DNA of 12,169 bases, taken from an uncultured Anaerobutyricum sp. Lineage in GTDB: Bacteria > Bacillota > Clostridia > Lachnospirales > Lachnospiraceae. Made by a program: the position numbers and the translations under genes. Position 1 is the stretch's first letter. Every line of letters begins with the position of its first letter. Positions 1 to 5,660 of this stretch are shown one piece after another. The DNA lies in assembly GCF_934307085.1 (NCBI RefSeq), contig NZ_CAKRCF010000063.1, forward strand, positions 1 through 12,169. Reading direction: 5' to 3'. Under the pieces are notes generated by a model, which had not been told where the DNA came from, did not search any database, and worked only from the letters and a program-made list of their open reading frames with translations.

Positions 1-40
1 GTGGAGTTGACTGTTACTAATCGGTCGATAGCTTGACCTT
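1..40 (+). rRNA. 23S ribosomal RNA, 3' end (partial)
   Basis: The first 40 bases match the conserved 3' terminus of bacterial 23S rRNA, with the characteristic run ACTAATCGGTCGA followed by GCTTGACCTT. The gene body lies upstream of the window. The mature end is placed at about 40 by analogy with the usual terminus just after the TTGACC segment, so it may be off by a few bases. The next 60 bases are spacer before a tRNA gene. Confidence 0.9.
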
Positions 41-84
41 AGAGAGTTATTGGAATAGAAGATGATAGTTTGTGTGTGGTTTTG

Positions 85-98
85 AAGGTACATACCTT
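85..98 (+). other. Short palindrome in the 23S-tRNA spacer
   Basis: AAGGTA at 85-90 and TACCTT at 93-98 form a perfect inverted repeat, two bases before tRNA-Gly. In the precursor RNA it could fold as a 5-bp hairpin with a 4-base loop. A role as a processing signal that separates 23S from the tRNA is inference only. Confidence 0.35.
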
Positions 99-100
99 AT

Positions 101-172
101 GCACGAGTGGCTCAGTGGTGGAGTATCGCCTTGCCAAGGCGAGGGTCGCGGGTTCGAATCCCGTCTCGTGCT
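101..172 (+). tRNA. tRNA-Gly (anticodon GCC)
   Basis: A full cloverleaf can be drawn. Acceptor strands GCACGAG (101-107) and CTCGTGC (165-171) pair perfectly, followed by discriminator T at 172. The anticodon stem-loop reads TCGCC-TTGCCAA-GGCGA, which gives anticodon GCC. The T-arm GCGGG-TTCGAAT-CCCGT is canonical. No CCA is encoded (the sequence runs on as TTTTTATAA), so CCA must be added enzymatically. The gene sits about 60 bases after 23S rRNA and is probably part of the rRNA transcript. Confidence 0.96.
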
Positions 173-202
173 TTTTATAATTGAATATTTTTTATAGTAT
201 AT

Positions 203-274
203 AGCGCTATCGCCAAATGGTAAGGCACTGGATTCTGATTCCAGCATTTCCAGGTTCGAATCCTGGTAGCGCTG
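203..274 (+). tRNA. tRNA-Gln (anticodon CTG)
   Basis: Acceptor strands AGCGCTA (203-209) and TAGCGCT (267-273) pair perfectly, with discriminator G at 274. The anticodon arm reads CTGGA-TTCTGAT-TCCAG, giving anticodon CTG, which decodes CAG. The T-arm CCAGG-TTCGAAT-CCTGG is canonical. CCA is not encoded. It lies 30 bases after tRNA-Gly in the same orientation, so both are likely processed from one rRNA-operon transcript. A run of eight T residues (275-282) follows directly. Confidence 0.96.
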
Positions 275-323
275 TTTTTTTTATGCAATAGAAACAATAG
301 AAAGTATTATAATTTACTTTCTG
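275..323 (+). terminator. Possible 3' end of the rRNA/tRNA transcript
   Basis: Eight consecutive T residues follow tRNA-Gln at 275-282. Downstream, AGAAAGTA (299-306) and TACTTTCT (315-322) form an AT-rich 8-bp hairpin with an 8-base loop. Neither half is a textbook terminator: the T-run lacks its own hairpin other than the tRNA acceptor/T-arm, and the hairpin lacks a clean T-tail. Transcript termination here is inferred because the next gene has its own promoter. Confidence 0.35.
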
Positions 324-379
324 TGCTTTCTACTACATAAAAATAAACATTGGCTTTATTTTGATTTATACTAATATTT

Positions 380-423
380 TTGACATAAAACTACTTTTCA
401 AAATAATATTTCCGATGTATAAT
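380..423 (+). promoter_or_regulatory. Promoter region of the DUF6465-like gene
   Basis: A perfect -35 hexamer TTGACA lies at 380-385, with TAATAT 17 bases downstream at 403-408 (4 of 6 matches to TATAAT). A perfect TATAAT lies at 418-423, with TTTTCA at 395-400 spaced 17 bases before it. The two arrangements overlap, so either or both could be used. Both leave a leader of roughly 80-100 bases before the start codon at 512. Confidence 0.6.
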
Positions 424-511
424 AGCAAAGTATGTACGAAACAAACCCTAATGTACTCCCGGAATTTTTAAAACTTCGAGAGTATATCTTATGATTTAGG
501 AGGAGCTAACT

Positions 512-1009
512 ATGGCAAGAACAACAGCAAGAACAGCAAAAAAGAAAGCAGCTACAAAGGCATCCACAGCAGCTAAAACTACTGCAAAGGCAGCAGAAGC
601 AGTTGTAGAAGAAGTAAAGGACGCTGTAGTAAAAGAAGTAGAGCCAAAGGCAGAGAAAGTAACAGATGCTGATATCAAAGAAGTAGCTGCAGCAGCAAAA
701 GAAACAGTAAAAGATACTGGAGCTAAAGTAGTAGATAAAGCAAAAGAAGTTACTAAAAAAGTTGAAAAGACTGTAAAAGAAAAAGTAGCAGAAGTAAAAG
801 CTGCAACAGCAGACCCAGAAGTATATGTACAGTATCAGGGCAATGAGTCTAACTTAGCAGTAATCACAGAGAGAATTAAAAAACAGTATGTAGAAGAGGG
901 ACATAAAGAAAGCGATATTAAGTCTTTAAAAATCTATCTCAAACCAGAAGATGCTTCCGCATACTATGTAATTAACGATAATAACTCTGGCAAGGTGTTC
1001 TTATTCTAA
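512..1009 (+). CDS. Ala/Lys-rich DUF6465-like protein, histone H1-like N-terminus
   Basis: The 165-residue protein has two parts. Residues 1-100 are almost only Ala, Lys, Thr, Val and Glu. The first 28 residues resemble a histone H1 tail, and about 55-98 look like a long amphipathic helix with 11-residue-like periodicity (AKETVKD, AKVVDKAKEV, VEKTVKEKVAEV). Residues 101-165 form a compact domain beginning DPEVYVQYQGNE and ending GKVFLF, which I recognise as the Lachnospiraceae DUF6465 type. No biochemical function is established to my knowledge. Nucleoid binding by the basic tail is inference. There is no signal peptide or membrane segment. AGGAGG at 498-503 is 8 bases before the ATG. The gene has its own promoter and terminator, so it is probably monocistronic and well expressed. 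Confidence 0.85.
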   Translation: MARTTARTAKKKAATKASTAAKTTAKAAEAVVEEVKDAVVKEVEPKAEKVTDADIKEVAAAAKETVKDTGAKVVDKAKEVTKKVEKTVKEKVAEVKAATADPEVYVQYQGNESNLAVITERIKKQYVEEGHKESDIKSLKIYLKPEDASAYYVINDNNSGKVFLF

Positions 1010-1017
1010 AATAATAA

Positions 1018-1032
1018 TTTGCCGCAGGCAAA
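1018..1032 (+). other. Small hairpin just after the DUF6465-like stop
   Basis: TTTGCC (1018-1023) and GGCAAA (1027-1032) pair perfectly around a GCA triloop, 8 bases after the stop codon. There is no T-tail, so it is more likely a 3' stability element than a terminator. The proper terminator is further on, at 1161-1192. Confidence 0.4.
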
Positions 1033-1070
1033 GGAGACATCCCCAAAAGAAAAGATACCCTATATTTGTT

Positions 1071-1114
1071 ATTCTAGAGAGTAAGAGAGCATTTGAAAAA
1101 ACACGCTCTAGAAT
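1071..1114. repeat. Dispersed palindromic repeat, copy A (short)
   Basis: The outer arms ATTCTAGAG (1071-1079) and CTCTAGAAT (1106-1114) are perfect inverted repeats. Inside, AGAGC (1086-1090) can alternatively pair with GCTCT (1105-1109). The segment AAACACGCTCTAGAA (1099-1113) is identical to one at 8302-8316, and its reverse complement matches the arm CTAGAGC(A/G)TGTTT of the copies near 9310 and 9382. This copy lacks the long loop of the full-length copies. Confidence 0.6.
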
Positions 1115-1160
1115 GAAGATGGAATGTACGCATTTAAGCGAAATTCAATCCTCAAGTGAT

Positions 1161-1192
1161 AAAGACGCAGATATAGAGCGTCTTTTCTTTTT
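1161..1192 (+). terminator. Rho-independent terminator after the DUF6465-like gene
   Basis: AAAGACGC (1161-1168) pairs with GCGTCTTT (1178-1185) around a 9-base loop and is followed by TCTTTTT to 1192. Stem, loop and T-tail are all standard, and the position fits the end of the preceding monocistronic unit. Confidence 0.85.
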
Positions 1193-1225
1193 GTTCTGCC
1201 ATTAAACGAAATTAGAAAATATATG

Positions 1226-1254
1226 TTGAATTTCTAGATAGATTTTGGTATACT
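1226..1254 (+). promoter_or_regulatory. Extended -10 promoter of the SEC-C gene
   Basis: TTGAAT (1226-1231) is separated by exactly 17 bases from TATACT (1249-1254). TG sits at 1246-1247, one base before the -10 box, which makes an extended -10 element. Transcription would start near 1261, giving a leader of about 80 bases that contains the hairpin at 1271-1310. Confidence 0.65.
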
Positions 1255-1270
1255 GTTGTAATATATGATG

Positions 1271-1310
1271 CCATAATTTCGAAAGTGGATTATTTTCCAC
1301 GAATTTATGG
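1271..1310 (+). promoter_or_regulatory. 5' leader hairpin upstream of the SEC-C gene
   Basis: CCATAA (1271-1276) pairs with TTATGG (1305-1310). TTC (1278-1280) pairs with GAA (1301-1303) across one mismatch. GTGGA (1285-1289) pairs with TCCAC (1296-1300) after a small one-sided bulge, with a 6-base loop. The fold starts about 10 bases after the predicted transcription start and ends 15 bases before the ribosome binding site. It could stabilise the mRNA or bind a regulator; neither is shown. It also buries the upstream ATG at 1307. Confidence 0.45.
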
Positions 1311-1339
1311 AAATCGTTTGGAAAGAAAGGAAAAGGGAT

Positions 1340-1843
1340 ATGTCTTTATTAACAGAATGGAGAGAATTTGCGTATAGCCATGATGATAGAACCAGAGAAG
1401 GACAGGAGTTCTGGATTGGATATTTTAATCAGGAGAAGGCAGTATACGAACAGATTCTTACTACACCAGAAGAGCCAGTAAGCGGAACAGTTGCAGAACT
1501 GGCACAGAAATATAACATGGAACTTACTTACTTTGTAGGTTTCTTAGATGGAATCAATGACAGTCTTAAGAATCCAAATCCTATCGAGGAGATGGAAGAG
1601 AGCACAGTAGTATCTTTAGATTATGATAAAGAGAAGCTTTACTATAACATGGTAGCTGCTAAAGCAGACTGGTTATATGGCTTAGAGCAGTGGGATGCTC
1701 TTTTAACTCCAGAGAGACGTAAGGAGTTATATAAGGAGCAGAGAAGTTCTACAACAGTAGTTAAACCACCTAAGATTGGACGTAATGACCCATGCCCATG
1801 CGGAAGTGGTAAGAAGTACAAAAAGTGTTGTGGAAGAAATTAA
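1340..1843 (+). CDS. SEC-C motif (zinc-binding) protein
   Basis: This 167-residue protein ends in a classic SEC-C motif. Residues 145-164 include [18 protein letters not shown] with cysteines 152, 154, 163 and 164, the zinc-binding arrangement first known from the SecA C-terminus. The N-terminal 140 residues are a helical domain ([15 protein letters not shown], then [24 protein letters not shown]) that is otherwise uncharacterised. No membrane segment or signal peptide is present. I place the start at ATG 1340 and not at the in-frame ATG 1307. AAAGG at 1326-1330 is 9 bases before 1340, whereas 1307 has no ribosome binding site and lies in a leader hairpin. The gene is single, between its own promoter and terminator. 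SEC-C tails often mediate protein or ribosome contacts, so a quality-control or binding role is only a guess. Confidence 0.85.
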   Translation: MSLLTEWREFAYSHDDRTREGQEFWIGYFNQEKAVYEQILTTPEEPVSGTVAELAQKYNMELTYFVGFLDGINDSLKNPNPIEEMEESTVVSLDYDKEKLYYNMVAAKADWLYGLEQWDALLTPERRKELYKEQRSSTTVVKPPKIGRNDPCPCGSGKKYKKCCGRN

Positions 1844-1861
1844 TAATCACGAATGAATATG

Positions 1862-1910
1862 AGGCATGGAATGCCTTGTGAATGGCATCCTGTATTTGCA
1901 GGGTGCTTTT
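1862..1910 (+). terminator. Tandem hairpins and terminator after the SEC-C gene
   Basis: A first hairpin, AGGCAT (1862-1867) with ATGCCT (1871-1876), is followed by a terminator-type stem. In that stem GGCATCCTG (1884-1892) pairs with CAGGGTGCT (1899-1907), including G-T wobbles, around a short loop, then TTT to 1910 and ATTT after one C. A third, mutually exclusive pairing is possible between ATGCC (1871-1875) and GGCAT (1884-1888). Confidence 0.6.
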
Positions 1911-1948
1911 CATTTAGTAGAGGGATAAAAGATTCTTAAACAACAGGA

Positions 1949-2026
1949 AGGGAGTATTCTTCTATAACAAACGAGCAGGGAGTTTTCCTTATACAATAGA
2001 GAGGGAGTCTCTTTGTAATTTAAAGT
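1949..2026. repeat. Three degenerate direct repeats upstream of the 364-aa gene
   Basis: AGGGAGT occurs at 1949-1955, 1977-1983 and 2002-2008. Each is followed by a pyrimidine-rich stretch and then an A/T-rich stretch: ATTCTTCTATAA, TTTCCTTATA and CTCTTTGTAA. The period is 28, then 25 bases. The array ends about 36 bases before the ATG at 2062. A weak -10-like TACAAT falls at 1992-1997. A regulatory role is inference. Confidence 0.4.
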
Positions 2027-2061
2027 AGATTAAGAGGGCGGCAAAGAAGATTGGAGAGAAT

Positions 2062-3156
2062 ATGCAAGACAGATATGTAGCAGACGAGGCGAGAGTGAGC
2101 ATCAGCAGTTTAGAAGCAGAAACTATTATGAAAAGTACGCCTGTACAAACAGTGAAGTCAATTCTTGGCCGGATTGGAATTGAATATGCAGAAGGACTGC
2201 CAAAGGAAGCATATATTTCTGCTTTTAAGGAGGAGTTTTGTTCTGAACCCAAATGGGTTCTCCTTATGCTGCCAAAAGTAATGTTAGATTTTTTAACAGA
2301 AGTCTGGGAGAATCCTGTCATTGCGATGACAGAGGAACGCTGGAATTATATTGAGTATTTAAAGATTTTTGGATTTTTAGCTTACCAGATGGGTAATCCA
2401 GTGACAGATGAACCGAATCGTCTTATTGTTGTAGAAGAGATGAAGGATAATTTTTATTTCCTGTTAAAAAGCAGGAAGAGTCAGAAGATTCTTTCGTTAT
2501 ATGAAGAATGGGAAAAGGTAATTACCGGTTTCATGTACTATTATGGCTTTATAGAGACAAGAATGTTATATTCCTTATTTTTAAAAGCATCTAAAAAGGT
2601 CATTTCTTATGAGGATTTTCTTCTCTTTATCAAATGTCGTACTTCACTGTGGCCATTTGGAGCAATTTTAAAAGATATTTCCGGAAAGAATGAATATTTT
2701 CAATATTTAAATGTAGAGAATCCAGATATGTTGTTAGAATATGTTAAACAGCATGGAGAACTTCCATATAAGTCAGTAAAGTTTGACGATTTAATTTATG
2801 TCAGCGATGCGGCAGGAATTGATAATCGTTGGCAGGGGGTCAGTCAGCTTGGTAACCTTTTAATTGATAAGATGGGACTTAATTATTATCGGGCAACGGT
2901 TTTAGTAAGAACATTGCTTATTATGATAAAAAATGGAAGTCCTTATGAGAAACTACAGGAAAAGGTAGATGTTTTATCTTTTGAAAATGCGCAGATCAAA
3001 GAAGAAGTGCAGCAGGCAGTAAGACAGCTTTTTGAGAACGTTCCGGTATTTGAATATAAGGGATATTCCAGAGCAGAATATAAGCGTTTATCTTACCAGA
3101 AACAATTGAAAAAAAAGCGAAATTTGTTTACAATTATAGATGGTGGGAAAGAATAG
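2062..3156 (+). CDS. Uncharacterised 364-aa helical protein
   Basis: I do not recognise this protein as a named family. It is 364 residues, predicted to be soluble and largely helical, and rich in Leu, Tyr, Phe and Lys. Residues about 30-85 (TVKSILGRIGIEY, then GLPKEAYISAFKEEF, then PKWVLLMLPKVMLDFLTEVW) have the rhythm of short helical units found in SAP/Rho-N-like bundles that sometimes occur with SEC-C motifs. That similarity is impressionistic. The middle contains WPFGAILKD and GNLLIDKMGLNYYRATVLVRTLL. The C-terminal 30 residues are strongly basic (YKRLSYQKQLKKKR), compatible with nucleic-acid contact. No signal peptide or clear transmembrane segment is seen. GGAGA at 2053-2057 supports ATG 2062, with somewhat tight spacing. 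It is probably a single-gene unit. Confidence 0.8.
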   Translation: MQDRYVADEARVSISSLEAETIMKSTPVQTVKSILGRIGIEYAEGLPKEAYISAFKEEFCSEPKWVLLMLPKVMLDFLTEVWENPVIAMTEERWNYIEYLKIFGFLAYQMGNPVTDEPNRLIVVEEMKDNFYFLLKSRKSQKILSLYEEWEKVITGFMYYYGFIETRMLYSLFLKASKKVISYEDFLLFIKCRTSLWPFGAILKDISGKNEYFQYLNVENPDMLLEYVKQHGELPYKSVKFDDLIYVSDAAGIDNRWQGVSQLGNLLIDKMGLNYYRATVLVRTLLIMIKNGSPYEKLQEKVDVLSFENAQIKEEVQQAVRQLFENVPVFEYKGYSRAEYKRLSYQKQLKKKRNLFTIIDGGKE

Positions 3157-3287
3157 AAGAATTTGTATTATGGTTTAGAATCTTTACTGCCAATGAGACA
3201 GTATAACAGCAATGCTTGTGAACAGTGAACATACTGGGAAAACTGCTGAAAGAGTGTGATAATAACCGGTATGATAAAAGCAGAAAG

Positions 3288-3309
3288 TTTCGGTTTCTAT
3301 AAACCGGGA
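3288..3309 (+). other. Hairpin upstream of the pyrophosphatase gene
   Basis: CGGTTT (3291-3296) and AAACCG (3301-3306) form a perfect 6-bp stem with a CTAT tetraloop, extended by T-G wobbles and a T-A pair to 3288-3309, and followed by TATTTTA. It could be a weak terminator for the 364-aa gene, 130 bases after its stop, or a leader hairpin of the pyrophosphatase mRNA. An extended -10-like element (TG at 3255-3256, GATAAT at 3258-3263) lies upstream but has no good -35. I see nothing else in the 3157-3361 gap. Confidence 0.4.
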
Positions 3310-3361
3310 ATATTTTACCAAGTATAAATGATAACTATAAAAAAGAAAGGACATAGGGGAT

Positions 3362-5017
3362 TTGAGTAAAAAGAATAATGTTTATGTAATTGGTCATAAG
3401 AATCCAGATACAGATAGTATCTGTTCTGCAATTTCTTATGCATATCTTAAGAACGAATTAAGTCAGAAACAGGAAGAGGGAGTGAAGTATATCCCAACAA
3501 GAGCAGGTCACATTAATGAAGAGACACAGTATGTATTAAAGTACTTCGAGCAGGAATCTCCATTATATGTGAACGATATCCGTCCACAGGTTACCGATAT
3601 CGAAATTCGTAAAACAGCGGGTATTGATGCTGGTTTATCCCTTAAAAAAGCATGGGATATTATGAGAGGTGCCCGTATTGTATCTCTTCCTATTCTTGAA
3701 GATGAAAAGCTTGCCGGAATTATTACAGTCAGTGATATCGCATATTCTGACATGGACGTATATGATAACATGATTTTATCAAAAGCTGGTACAAGCTATA
3801 GTAATATTGTGGAGACAATTGATGGTGAGATGATTGTTGGTGATTTAGATGGTGAGTTTGAAGAAGGACACGTTTTAATTGCTGCAGCAAACCCAGACAT
3901 GATGGAAGGCTACATCGAGCCACAGGATATGGTTATTCTTGGTAACCGTTATGAGTCTCAGCTTTGTGCAATTGAGATGGATGCACAGTGTATCGTTGTA
4001 TGTATGGGTGCTACTGTTTCTAAAACTATTCGCAAGATGGCAAAGGAACATGGATGCCGTATCATCGTAAGTCCATATGATACTTACACAGTAGCAAGAT
4101 TGATTAACCACAGTATGCCAGTTCGTTATTTTATGACAACAGATAACCTGATTACATTCCACACAACAGATTACGTGGATGATATTCAGGAGATTATGGC
4201 AAAGAGAAGATTTCGTGATTTCCCTATTACAGATAACCAGGGTAATTATGTGGGAATGATTTCTAGACGTAATTTATTAGATTTAGAGAGAAAGAAACTC
4301 ATTCTTGTTGACCACAACGAAAAGGCACAGGCCGTAGATGGATTCGAAGAAGCAGAAATCTTAGAAATCATCGACCATCATCGTCTTGGAAATATTGAAA
4401 CAAACTCTCCAGTATATTTCAGAAACCAGCCAGTAGGATGTACTGCAACAATTATCACACAGATGTATATGGAGAATGATATCACAATTCCAGAAAAGAT
4501 TGCTGGTCTCTTATGTTCTGCTATTTTGTCTGATACATTAATGTTCAGATCTCCAACATGTACAGCTTTTGATCATCTTGTTGCAGAAAAACTTGCATCT
4601 ATCGCACATATTAATATTGAACAGTATGCAAGAGATATGTTTGATGCAGGAAGTAATTTAAGAGAGAAGTCTGCAAAAGAAATTTTCTATCAGGATTTCA
4701 AAAAGTTCAATGATTCTAATATCAACTTTGGTGTTGGTCAGATTAGTTCCATGAACAAAGAAGAACTTTCTGCATGTAAAGAAAAGCTTCTCCCTTACAT
4801 GGAAGAGGTAAGAACTTCCTATGGTCTTGATATGGTATTCTTTATGATGACAGATATTATTAATGAGTCTACAGAATTATTGATGGTAGGCGAGATGTGC
4901 AAGGAAGTTATTGAGAATGCATTTGAAACAACAGTAGAAGACAGTTCTGCAGAACTTCCAGGTGTAGTATCTAGAAAGAAACAGTTAATTCCTGCAATTC
5001 TTGGACAGTTATCATAA
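3362..5017 (+). CDS. ppaC: Mn-dependent inorganic pyrophosphatase with CBS and DRTGG domains
   Basis: This is a family II (DHH-superfamily) pyrophosphatase, which hydrolyses PPi to two phosphates in the cytosol and pulls biosynthetic reactions forward. The 551 residues match the long regulated form. The N-terminal DHH half has GHKNPDTDS at 11-19 (ligands His12, Asp16, Asp18). A CBS motif follows at about 73-130, a DRTGG-type domain at about 145-245 and a second CBS motif at about 250-308. DHH motifs then resume with LVDHNE (Asp317) and IDHHRLG (338-343). Asp391 lies in SDTLMF, and the DHHA2 domain carries the substrate loop SRKKQ (537-541). All expected metal ligands are present. By family knowledge, the CBS domains bind adenine nucleotides (AMP/ADP inhibit, ATP activates) and the DRTGG form can respond to diadenosine polyphosphates. 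The start is TTG at 3362, served by AAGG at 3347-3350. Confidence 0.95.
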   Translation: MSKKNNVYVIGHKNPDTDSICSAISYAYLKNELSQKQEEGVKYIPTRAGHINEETQYVLKYFEQESPLYVNDIRPQVTDIEIRKTAGIDAGLSLKKAWDIMRGARIVSLPILEDEKLAGIITVSDIAYSDMDVYDNMILSKAGTSYSNIVETIDGEMIVGDLDGEFEEGHVLIAAANPDMMEGYIEPQDMVILGNRYESQLCAIEMDAQCIVVCMGATVSKTIRKMAKEHGCRIIVSPYDTYTVARLINHSMPVRYFMTTDNLITFHTTDYVDDIQEIMAKRRFRDFPITDNQGNYVGMISRRNLLDLERKKLILVDHNEKAQAVDGFEEAEILEIIDHHRLGNIETNSPVYFRNQPVGCTATIITQMYMENDITIPEKIAGLLCSAILSDTLMFRSPTCTAFDHLVAEKLASIAHINIEQYARDMFDAGSNLREKSAKEIFYQDFKKFNDSNINFGVGQISSMNKEELSACKEKLLPYMEEVRTSYGLDMVFFMMTDIINESTELLMVGEMCKEVIENAFETTVEDSSAELPGVVSRKKQLIPAILGQLS

Positions 5018-5034
5018 GTGAAAGATGCCTTTTG

Positions 5035-5107
5035 CCAGAGTGTGTTTGAAAAAGTAGTCTGTACATTATATATTTGCAGAAAATATTTTTCAAACATACT
5101 TCAGAGG
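5035..5107. repeat. Dispersed palindromic repeat, copy B (full length)
   Basis: The 5' arm AGTGTGTTTGAAAAA (5039-5053) pairs with TTTTTCAAACATACT (5086-5100) through 14 Watson-Crick pairs and one G-T wobble. The outer CCAGAG and CAGAGG are less regular. The 32-base loop contains TCTGTAC (5058-5064) and ATTTGCAGAAA (from 5072), both also found in the same order in copy D (9339-9345 and 9352-9362). It starts 18 bases after the pyrophosphatase stop codon. There is no T-tail, so it is not a standard terminator. Confidence 0.75.
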
Positions 5108-5222
5108 GGATTGTAAAAATTTGAAAATAATGAAGTGTACGTTTTGAGAATTTTCCTGCAGTTGCTATTGTGAGAAGATTTCGGGAATTCATAGCTGAGA
5201 AGAAGGAGATTTTTTATTTCAA

Positions 5223-5333
5223 ATGAAAGAATGTTGTTATCTTAATACGAATATCAATAATTTCTCGGAAATTGAACAAAAAATTCCTCTACAAAGGCAT
5301 GAAATTTTTAGAGAAGTATTGTATTATAATTAA
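5223..5333 (+). CDS. Candidate small protein, 36 aa
   Basis: An ATG at 5223 opens 36 codons and closes at TAA 5331-5333. The peptide begins MKECCYLNTNINNF and ends HEIFREVLYYN. It has two adjacent cysteines near the N-terminus, mixed polar composition, and no membrane segment. AAGGAG at 5203-5208 lies upstream, but 14 bases from the ATG is longer than usual. In favour are the ribosome binding site and the strong terminator 37 bases after its stop. Against are the AT-rich context, in which such ORFs arise by chance, the small hairpin AATTTC/GAAATT (5259-5264/5268-5273) inside it, and the lack of a clear promoter. I do not recognise the sequence. Confidence 0.3.
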   Translation: MKECCYLNTNINNFSEIEQKIPLQRHEIFREVLYYN

Positions 5334-5370
5334 AGTAATCCCCTAAGTTAAAGGTTAGTATTATACAGAG

Positions 5371-5416
5371 AATGTCCACAATGAGTTTTGCCCCTCATTG
5401 TGGGCATTTTCTTTTA
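5371..5416 (+). terminator. Very strong intrinsic terminator
   Basis: A 15-bp stem forms between AATGTCCACAATGAG (5371-5385) and CTCATTGTGGGCATT (5394-5408), with one T-G wobble, an 8-base loop TTTTGCCC, and a T-rich tail TTCTTTTA to 5416. It is 350 bases after the pyrophosphatase stop. It therefore ends either a long 3' UTR or a separate short transcript from the gap; a TATAAT at 5325-5330 lies just upstream but has no good -35. Confidence 0.85.
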
Positions 5417-5660
5417 TGTAAGAGATTTTCTATGAGGCATTAGGAAAAGATAAAAAATCGCAGTGGACTGTATATATAGACAGAAGACAATGAACATGAA
5501 AGAAAAGATAAATGGGAAAATTACAATAATGTTTCATTTGAAAGAAATATAGATAAAAAACGTAATTTGTAACAGGGTAAATAATAAAAGAATTTTTGTG
5601 GAATAAGAAAGGATGACAAGAAAGTATTAGAGATCATCCAAAAAGAAGGAGGACTGTATT

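Larger units (their letters stand above)
5018..5660. other. 643-base intergenic region with repeat, small ORF and terminator
   Basis: This is the longest gap in the window. From left to right it holds palindromic repeat copy B (5035-5107), a candidate 36-codon ORF (5223-5333), a very strong intrinsic terminator (5371-5416), and about 240 A-rich bases leading to the ribosome binding site of the helicase gene (AAGGAGG at 5646-5652). In that last stretch TTGAAA at 5538-5543 with CGTAAT at 5561-5566 (17-base spacing) is the best promoter I can find, and it is weak. No tRNA, riboswitch or longer ORF is evident on either strand. Confidence 0.7.

Noticed and set aside
47..247. Minus-strand reading frame over the rRNA spacer and tRNAs
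   Set aside because: It crosses two clear tRNA genes and reads their antisense; no protein family is visible.
281..511. 5S rRNA gene downstream of tRNA-Gln
   Set aside because: The stretch is AT-rich with promoter features and shows neither the 5S length nor its conserved stems.
1114..1206. Short frame (30 codons) beginning at ATG 1114
   Set aside because: It runs through the terminator hairpin at 1161-1192 and has no ribosome binding site.
1307..1339. Longer start for the SEC-C protein at ATG 1307
   Set aside because: There is no ribosome binding site before it, it lies in a leader hairpin, and ATG 1340 has a well-spaced site.
3157..3361. Fluoride (crcB) riboswitch upstream of the pyrophosphatase
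   Set aside because: Some pyrophosphatase genes are controlled this way, but I could not find the conserved riboswitch core; only simple hairpins are present.
5035..5107. Repeat copy B as the intrinsic terminator of the pyrophosphatase gene
   Set aside because: The stem is long, but the loop is 32 bases and no T-tail follows; shared loop sequence with copy D points to a dispersed element.
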